Part shown: piece after piece, positions 58,571-64,000 of the stretch
How positions within the stretch are numbered: the first letter of the stretch is position 1
How the letters are laid out: each line of letters opens with the position of its first letter
From: Fibrobacter sp. UWB10
GTDB lineage: Bacteria > Fibrobacterota > Fibrobacteria > Fibrobacterales > Fibrobacteraceae
Direction of reading: 5' to 3'
Assembly: GCF_900182935.1 (NCBI RefSeq)
Contig: NZ_FXUE01000001.1
Location: forward strand, 620,001-684,000
Length of the DNA: 64,000 bases
Translations under genes and position numbers: made by a program
The notes under the pieces: model-generated
What the model saw: the letters and a program-made list of their open reading frames with translations, nothing else
Database searches by the model: none
What the model was told of the DNA's origin: nothing

Positions 58571-60021
58571 GAATTCTGAGCGGCGCGGCGAGCGGCCTCT
58601 GCGGCTTCGCGCATGCGCTTGCGGGCTCGCGAGCCGGGACGGTTTTTCCCGACAGTACGATGTTCCAACTGATCTTGCGGTTTATTCTGCGGGCGGTTTT
58701 GCTGCGGGCGATTCTTTTCGTTACCGTGCTTAGCCTGATTATTATTTTCCGGTTTCTGTCCGCCCTGACGGTTATCGTGACGGTTGCCGCGGTTGTTGTC
58801 GCGATTCTTGCCACCGCGCGGGAATCCACGTCCGCGGGCATTGCGGATTTCGCTTTCGGGCGTTTCCTTTTGCTGAGGCGGGAGCTTTTCGTAAATCGCC
58901 TTGTCGCCTTCGGGAATGCTGATTCGAGTCAGCTTTTCAATGGCACGTAAATCTTGTTCTTCGTCAGGGGCGCAGAACGAAATGGCGATACCGTCTTTGC
59001 CCGCGCGGGCGGTACGGCCAATGCGGTGCACGAATGTTTCCGGAACATCGGGCAGGTCATAATTGAATACGTGCGATACGTCATCCACATCAATTCCGCG
59101 GGCAGCGATATCGGTTGCTACCAATACACGAATCTGTTCGCACTTGAAATCGCCCAAAGCCTGTTGCCTGCGGTTCTGGCTCTTGTTGCCATGAATGGCG
59201 GCACACTTGACGCCCGCCTTTTCGAGCACGCGCGTAATCTTGTCGGCGCCGTGCTTGGTGCGGCTAAAGACCAGCACCTTTTTCATTTCGGGGTGAGCGA
59301 GCAGCAGTTCCTTGAGGAGCGCGCCCTTACGGCGTTTGTCAATGCGGTAGAGCTCCTGATGTATGCGTTCAATCGGAGTGCTCTGCGGCGCCACCTCCAC
59401 CCTCACTGGGTTCGGGCGCAGGATTGTCGCGGCAAGCTTCGTAATGTCTTCAGGCATGGTCGCGCTGAAGAACAAATTCTGACGATTCTGCGGCAGCAGC
59501 GCCACCACCTTGCGAATGTCATGAATGAATCCCATGTCGAGCATGCGGTCCGCTTCGTCGAGCACAAAGAATTCAAGCGCCTTCAGGGAAACCGCTTTCT
59601 GGTTAATCAAATCGAGCAGGCGGCCCGGAGTCGCGACCAAAACATCTACGCCGCGAATCAAGTTACGCTTCTGGCTCACATCGCTCACGCCGCCAAAAAT
59701 GCAGGCGGTCGAAATAGCCGTAAATTGGGCGTACTGCTTAAAGCATTCTTCTACCTGAATGGCAAGCTCGCGCGTGGGCAAAAGAATCAGTGCACGGCAG
59801 GTCTTGGGCGCACGAAATTTACCGGAATCCAGCAGGCGTTGCAATATCGGGAGCGCAAACGCAGCGGTCTTCCCTGTACCCGTCTGAGCAATCCCCAAAA
59901 GATCCTTGCCTTCCAACAAGCTCGGAATCGATTTTTCTTGAATCGGAGTGGGTTGTTCATAGCCGACAGCGCGAACGGCACGCTGCAAGGGATTTGCTAG
60001 GGGAAGTTCAGAGAAAAGCAT
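58567..60021 (-). CDS. rhlE: DEAD-box RNA helicase (RhlE-type)
   Basis: 484 aa. Q motif (YEQPTPIQEKSIP), motif I AQTGTGKT, Ia PTRELAIQ, II DEAD, III SAT, and V-VI DIAARGID / HRIGRTARAG. The C-terminal tail (about 390-484) is basic and low complexity (Arg/Gly/Asn/Gln, RGRGFPRGGKNRDNNRG), typical of RNA-binding extensions. Start at MLFSELPLANPLQ, 8 bp after a TATTTTTG box; the frame further upstream is unsupported. Confidence 0.93.
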   Translation of the reverse strand: MLFSELPLANPLQRAVRAVGYEQPTPIQEKSIPSLLEGKDLLGIAQTGTGKTAAFALPILQRLLDSGKFRAPKTCRALILLPTRELAIQVEECFKQYAQFTAISTACIFGGVSDVSQKRNLIRGVDVLVATPGRLLDLINQKAVSLKALEFFVLDEADRMLDMGFIHDIRKVVALLPQNRQNLFFSATMPEDITKLAATILRPNPVRVEVAPQSTPIERIHQELYRIDKRRKGALLKELLLAHPEMKKVLVFSRTKHGADKITRVLEKAGVKCAAIHGNKSQNRRQQALGDFKCEQIRVLVATDIAARGIDVDDVSHVFNYDLPDVPETFVHRIGRTARAGKDGIAISFCAPDEEQDLRAIEKLTRISIPEGDKAIYEKLPPQQKETPESEIRNARGRGFPRGGKNRDNNRGNRHDNRQGGQKPENNNQAKHGNEKNRPQQNRPQNKPQDQLEHRTVGKNRPGSRARKRMREAAEAARRAAQNS

Positions 60022-60035
60022 ATTGGAGCCAAAAA

Positions 60036-60070
60036 TAGAAAAAAGGGATTCCCCTGCCGAGGAACCCCTT
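60036..60070 (-). terminator. Terminator of the CE4 gene
   Basis: Minus strand AAGGGGTTCC TCGGCA GGGGAATCCCTTTTTT: about 10-bp stem with a bulge and six T. Separates the deacetylase and rhlE genes. Confidence 0.8.
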
Positions 60071-60096
60071 CTAATCAAAGAGAGAAAATCAGATTA

Positions 60097-61428
60097 TTAG
60101 AGTCTCACCTTCATGGTCTTGCCACCGACCTTCACGATGTACACGCCCTTAGCGCCGGTATAGACCTTCTGCACGGCACCGAGACCGCGAGTGGTACGCA
60201 CCTGATGGCCGAGGCTATTGAACACGGTGATGTTCATGCCCTGAGCACCACCAACCATGATGTAGTTGTCAGAGGACCTATAAACCGAGATACCGAGGTC
60301 ATTCTGGGCAGCAATTTCATGGATTGCGGTCGTGTTCGAAGAAGAAGACTTCGGACCCCACGGATTCGTGGCAGAAGAAGAAGAGCTCTTGGCATCGCTA
60401 GAAGAAGGTTCTGCACTGCTGGAAGATTCCGGAGACGGACCAGAGCCTTCGCCAGCGATAACGATGTCACCTGCATTCGGGACAGCGTCGAAGTAGACAT
60501 AGCCACCGTCAATCTTAGATTCAAGCTTGGCACCGGCCTGCGTCACATTGGCCGTAGAGCCGCTGTACTTGACGCGGAGGGAAAGCGGGTAGTCGTAATC
60601 GGAAACGTTGTCCTTGATGTTGTGGGTCAGCTTGACCGTGATGCTGCTGCCGCTAGAGGAGGCTTCGGCCTTGGCGGCCTTGCGTTCCTTGATGTACATG
60701 GCAACGTGACCCATCGGAGCCACCCAAATGTCCTTGTCATTCTGCTGGGCCCACTTGAGACCGTCTTCAATGGCGCTGAGCGGCGTGGGCGAGTAGGTGG
60801 CGGATCCGTTGTTCTTGTTCTCGAAACCGTGGGTGAGGAATGCAATCCAACCACCCTGCTGTACGGCCTTCTGCATGTTGCCCTTGAAGTCGTTCGTGCC
60901 GGTGGAACCAGTCATGATGGCGGATGCCATTGTCCAGTCGCTAGGACCGTCCTTGCCCATCATGTCGGGCTGGCTCTGCCAGGAACCGTTGCAGATACGG
61001 CCAATGACGTAGTTCTGCTGCACGGCGCTCTTGTTCGGGACGTTGCAGTTCGGATAGGCGACCGTGATGATGCCGTACTTCTGCTGGATTTTGTTTGCGA
61101 TAGACTGCTTCGAAGAAGCTTCTTCACCACTCATGTTCTGGCCGTGGGTGTTGCTGTGGCTTGCAATTTCGTGACCGTTCTTGGCCATGTTGCCGAAACC
61201 GCTCCAGTCGGGGTTCCAGTTCACCACCACGTTGAAGGTTCCCTTGTAGCCGTACTTGTCGAACAACGGGCCACCATCGCTCACATGGCTCGGTGCACCA
61301 TCATCGAACGTGAAAGACGCTGCGCCCTTGCGGAAGCCTGCCCAAGTGGCAATTTCAGCATCCTGAGCAAAAACCATGGAAGAACCCATGGCAATCAGCG
61401 CAGCAATAGAAATCTTTTTGTAATTCAT
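60097..61428 (-). CDS. Secreted polysaccharide deacetylase (CE4) with Ser-rich linker
   Basis: 443 aa. Signal peptide 1-21 (SSMVFA). NodB/CE4 domain about 25-255 with metal motifs TFDDG (D42-D43 region) and HSNTH (about 91-95, within ASHSNTHG), and a downstream LTHGFEN. A beta-domain (about 265-335) is followed by a Ser-rich linker (SSSSAEPSSSDAKSSSSS, about 339-365) typical of F. succinogenes enzymes, and a C-terminal sorting-like tail ending GVYIVKVGGKTMKVRL. Probably removes acetyl groups from xylan or another polysaccharide. Confidence 0.88.
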   Translation of the reverse strand: MNYKKISIAALIAMGSSMVFAQDAEIATWAGFRKGAASFTFDDGAPSHVSDGGPLFDKYGYKGTFNVVVNWNPDWSGFGNMAKNGHEIASHSNTHGQNMSGEEASSKQSIANKIQQKYGIITVAYPNCNVPNKSAVQQNYVIGRICNGSWQSQPDMMGKDGPSDWTMASAIMTGSTGTNDFKGNMQKAVQQGGWIAFLTHGFENKNNGSATYSPTPLSAIEDGLKWAQQNDKDIWVAPMGHVAMYIKERKAAKAEASSSGSSITVKLTHNIKDNVSDYDYPLSLRVKYSGSTANVTQAGAKLESKIDGGYVYFDAVPNAGDIVIAGEGSGPSPESSSSAEPSSSDAKSSSSSATNPWGPKSSSSNTTAIHEIAAQNDLGISVYRSSDNYIMVGGAQGMNITVFNSLGHQVRTTRGLGAVQKVYTGAKGVYIVKVGGKTMKVRL

Positions 61429-61567
61429 ACACTCACACCCTTTTTAGTGATTGATTTTAATGTTTTACCCCATTATAATATATATATGGGCTAAGACATT
61501 CGCAATAATCGCGCGAGAGTATCCGTTGTTAGCAAAAACAACAAATGTAAACGTTCGGAAACGTTTT

Positions 61568-62449
61568 TTAGGCGATTTTTTGGAAGAAATCCATCAGCAG
61601 GTAGAGGGCTGGGGCTGCGAGGTAGAAGGAATCGCAGCGGTCAAGCACGCCACCGTGGCCGACAAACAGGTTGCCGGAATCCTTGGTACCGCTCCAGCGC
61701 TTAAGGGCAGACATCAACAGATCGCCCACCTGGCCAGCAACAGTCACCAAGACGCCAAGGCCAATGGCCTTTGCAAGGTCAATTTCCACATTGAAGCATG
61801 CGAGAGCGGCACTGCACTTGGCCCAGTAAGCCACCCATGCAACAGTCGCAATAGAACCGGCAATAGAACCTTCCCAGGTCTTTTTCGGGCTAATGCTCGG
61901 CGCAAACGGATGGCGACCGAAGGGTCCCTTGCCTGCCGCAAACTTACCGAAGAAATAGGCCACCGTATCGCAAAGCCACACGCCCGTCATTACAAGAATA
62001 AACGGATAGCAGTGTTCAAAGCCCTGGCCATTACCCATCATGAGAACGTTCATGCCACCCCAGAGACCCACATAAAGCGGAGCTGCGAGTTGCATTACGA
62101 GCCACGGGAACAAGTGGTCAATTTCAACCTTGGCGTAAGCGACACCAATGTAGATTGCAAAAATCAAAAGGAATGTCATGCCCACCACATACGGTACGGC
62201 AGGCATACCAAAATAGCCACCCTTCGAAAGAGCCCAAGCCAAAGTCAGGGCCAAAGAAGAGGCAAAAGAAAGATAACGAGTATCGGGGCCCTTGTACATT
62301 TTGCTAGCCATGCCAGCCCATTCCCAAGCACCGACACCAGCCATGAAGCACATCAGGCCAATACGGCTATAATCGCTGAACCACAGCAAAAAGAAAACAA
62401 TAGGAATCGCGATAAAGGCCGTGATCAAACGCTGTGCGAGATTACTCAT
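61568..62449 (-). CDS. cdsA: Phosphatidate cytidylyltransferase
   Basis: 293 aa, about eight membrane segments; makes CDP-diacylglycerol from phosphatidate and CTP. The CdsA signature region is intact (PFAPSISPKKTWEGSIAG and QVGDLLMSALKRWSGTKDSGNLFVGHGGVLDRCDS). Start at MSNLAQRLITA; its ATG overlaps the uppS stop by 8 bp with AAAGG upstream. Third gene of frr-uppS-cdsA. Confidence 0.95.
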   Translation of the reverse strand: MSNLAQRLITAFIAIPIVFFLLWFSDYSRIGLMCFMAGVGAWEWAGMASKMYKGPDTRYLSFASSLALTLAWALSKGGYFGMPAVPYVVGMTFLLIFAIYIGVAYAKVEIDHLFPWLVMQLAAPLYVGLWGGMNVLMMGNGQGFEHCYPFILVMTGVWLCDTVAYFFGKFAAGKGPFGRHPFAPSISPKKTWEGSIAGSIATVAWVAYWAKCSAALACFNVEIDLAKAIGLGVLVTVAGQVGDLLMSALKRWSGTKDSGNLFVGHGGVLDRCDSFYLAAPALYLLMDFFQKIA

Positions 62450-63152
62450 GCAACACCTTTCCAAAACGTCTTTCTCGAGTATTAAAGAACTCGACAGCCT
62501 TCATGAATTCTTCCTTGGTAAAGTCGGGCCACAGCGTATCCGTCACGTAGAACTCACTATAGGCAGCCTGCCAAAGCAGATAATTCGAAAGCCTGAACTC
62601 GCCCCCGGTACGAATCACGAGATCCGGATCGGGAGCTCCTTTTAAATACAAATTCTTAGCGAAGAGCGTCTCGTCGATATCTTCGACCTTGAGAGCGCCC
62701 GATGCGACTTGGGCGGCAATAGAGCGGGTTGCTTCGACAATTTCTTGCCTGCCACCGTAAGAGATGGCAAGGTTCAACTGCATACCCGTGTTGTTCGCAG
62801 TCTTGTCGATGGCGGACTGCAAGCTTGCGCGGGGCTTTTCAGGCAAACGGTTCATGTTTCCAATTACCGTAAGCTTTACATTTTTCTCCATAAGGTCAGG
62901 GATTTCCTTAACCACCATTTCAATCAGGAGGTTCATCAGGTAATCCACTTCCTTAGAAGGTCTGCCCCAGTTTTCAGAACTGAACACATACAACGTCATG
63001 TGTTCAAGCTTGAGGTTCACGCCCACTTCGACGGCATCAATCGTCGCCTGGGTTCCCTTGCGGTGGCCCAGAAAACGTTCGAGACCGCGGCTACGAGCCC
63101 AACGCCCGTTGCCATCCATAATTATCGCTACATGTCTAAGCTGATTTGCCAC
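62442..63152 (-). CDS. uppS: Isoprenyl transferase (undecaprenyl diphosphate synthase family)
   Basis: 236 aa, cytoplasmic. Makes the polyprenyl diphosphate carrier for cell-wall synthesis. VAIIMDGNGRWA with the catalytic Asp, YVFSSENWGRP, and the C-terminal RTGGEFRLSNYLLWQAAYSEFY are the family motifs. In order after frr (12 bp gap) and coupled to cdsA, as in most bacteria. Confidence 0.95.
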   Translation of the reverse strand: MANQLRHVAIIMDGNGRWARSRGLERFLGHRKGTQATIDAVEVGVNLKLEHMTLYVFSSENWGRPSKEVDYLMNLLIEMVVKEIPDLMEKNVKLTVIGNMNRLPEKPRASLQSAIDKTANNTGMQLNLAISYGGRQEIVEATRSIAAQVASGALKVEDIDETLFAKNLYLKGAPDPDLVIRTGGEFRLSNYLLWQAAYSEFYVTDTLWPDFTKEEFMKAVEFFNTRERRFGKVLHE

Positions 63153-63164
63153 GCAAACCCCGGA

Positions 63165-63698
63165 CTACACCTTGAGGATGTCAGCTTCCTTTTCGGCGAG
63201 AAGACTGTCAATCTTGGCGATAGCCTTGTCGGTAGCCTTCTGGATTTCGTCCTGCTGCTTCTTGACTTCGTCTTCGGGCAGGTCCTTGTTCTTCTTGAGG
63301 GAATCGTTAGCATCGCGACGGATGTTACGGATTGCCACGCGACCTTCTTCGGCGTGCTTGCGAGCAATCTTTGCAAGTTCCTGACGGCGTTCCGTGGTAA
63401 GAATCGGGAGCGACACGCGGATGCAGTTGCCGTCCTTCATCGGGGTAAGGCCGATGTTTGCGGCAAGGATAGCCTTTTCAATCGGGTCGACCATGGTCTT
63501 TTCCCACGGGGACACAAGCAGCATGCGCGGTTCGGGCACAGAAACCTTAGCCACCTGGGAAATCGGAGTCGGCGTACCGTAGTAGTCGATACGCACGTCG
63601 TTCAAGATGGCGGGGCTAGCCTGGCCAGCACGGATCTTGGAAAATTCACGTTCGGTGGCCTCGATGGCCTTGTCCATTTTTTCGGTATATTCTGCCAT
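63165..63698 (-). CDS. frr: Ribosome recycling factor
   Basis: 177 aa, slightly short of the usual 185. Releases ribosomes after termination with EF-G. Signatures: FSKIRAGQASPAILNDVRIDYYGTPTPI, VSLPILTTERRQELAKIARKHAEEGRVAIRNIRRDA. Heads the frr-uppS-cdsA run. Confidence 0.96.
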   Translation of the reverse strand: MAEYTEKMDKAIEATEREFSKIRAGQASPAILNDVRIDYYGTPTPISQVAKVSVPEPRMLLVSPWEKTMVDPIEKAILAANIGLTPMKDGNCIRVSLPILTTERRQELAKIARKHAEEGRVAIRNIRRDANDSLKKNKDLPEDEVKKQQDEIQKATDKAIAKIDSLLAEKEADILKV

Positions 63699-63804
63699 AG
63701 TTCTTTGCGTGTTAATAGTTTTTAGTTATCAGTTACTAGCTGCGAAATATAGATAATTGAAATTACAGACGTAAAAAAAAGAGCATTTTTATAAGATAAA
63801 ATTC

Positions 63805-63812
63805 TAAATTTG
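63805..63812 (+). promoter_or_regulatory. TAAATTTG box directly before rimO
   Basis: Ends 5 bp before the ATG at 63818, same spacing as sufS; no Shine-Dalgarno. Suggests leaderless mRNA. Confidence 0.55.
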
Positions 63813-63817
63813 GCGTT

Positions 63818-64000
63818 ATGCCTACCAAAAAGCCCAAAGTTTTCGTTGTCCATTTAGGATGCGCCAAGAACCAGGTCGATGCAGAAAACCTGGTCGGAGA
63901 AATGTTACACGCCGGTTTTACCACCTGCGACACCGCTGCCAAGGCAGACTACATCCTGGTGAACACCTGCGGTTTTATCGAAGCCGCCAAAGAAGAATCC
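63818..64000 (+). CDS. rimO: Ribosomal protein S12 methylthiotransferase RimO (3' partial)
   Basis: 61 codons visible, cut at the right edge. Begins MPTKKPKVFVVHLGCAKNQVDAENLVGEML and continues with VNTCGFIEAAKEES, the N-terminal cysteine pair of the MTTase (UPF0004) domain. LGCAKN favours RimO over MiaB (which usually has GCxMN). The radical-SAM and TRAM domains would lie beyond the window. Confidence 0.88.
   Translation, partial: MPTKKPKVFVVHLGCAKNQVDAENLVGEMLHAGFTTCDTAAKADYILVNTCGFIEAAKEES

Overview
The window looks like chromosomal DNA of a Fibrobacter species (F. succinogenes or a close rumen/gut relative). The evidence is paralogous families first defined in F. succinogenes (TIGR02145 'FISUMP' domains and TIGR02147/DUF4423 proteins), a circularly permuted GH16 beta-glucanase, GH10 xylanases and a CE4 deacetylase with C-terminal sorting-like tails, type III glutamine synthetase, and Bacteroidota/Fibrobacterota-type promoters (TAnnTTTG). 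No prophage, integrase, transposase or CRISPR array was seen.

Layout. 1-12.9 kb is mostly housekeeping: gpmI (cut at the left edge), tRNA-Leu, recJ-holB-envC-like-ftsX on the minus strand, then a divergent ybbR-like gene with tsaD. 10.6-17.6 kb is a minus-strand operon-like run: small membrane protein, ABC ATPase, ABC permease, two PilT-like ATPases lacking the Walker-B glutamate, and a patatin-like/beta-barrel outer-membrane protein. 17.7-18.5 kb is a GGGP synthase (PcrB) gene. 18.6-27.3 kb is a tandem array of three paralogous two-gene modules. Each has a conserved promoter, a 5' leader hairpin, a TIGR02147/DUF4423 protein, a FISUMP lipoprotein and a terminator. 27.3-27.7 kb carries an unusual element of two inverted hairpins with complementary loops.

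27.7-39.6 kb holds a GSCFA protein, two tandem GH10 xylanases, alaS, pflB, the permuted GH16 lipoprotein and pflA. 39.8-42.1 kb is pilT-pilC. 42.1-49.7 kb has a TlpA-like lipoprotein, epmA, a fourth FISUMP protein, sufS-tcdA-dtd, an AlgX/AlgJ-like SGNH protein, a DUF1232 protein and a PLD-like protein. 49.8-53.2 kb is glnN divergent from a Fis-type AAA+ regulator whose promoter carries two palindromic operators. 53.3-61.4 kb has a large repeat-containing surface protein, an outer-membrane protein/lipoprotein pair, rhlE and a CE4 deacetylase. 61.6-64 kb is cdsA-uppS-frr and the start of rimO.

Themes: plant polysaccharide degradation (xylanases, mixed-linkage glucanase, deacetylase), fermentation (pflB/pflA), tRNA modification and quality control (tsaD, tcdA, dtd, alaS), envelope biogenesis, and a large surface-lipoprotein repertoire. 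The regions most worth a second look are the FISUMP/TIGR02147 array, the double-hairpin element at 27.5 kb, the degenerate PilT pair, and the operator-flanked promoter at 52.0 kb. Functions are inferred from sequence only; no searches or folding programs were run.
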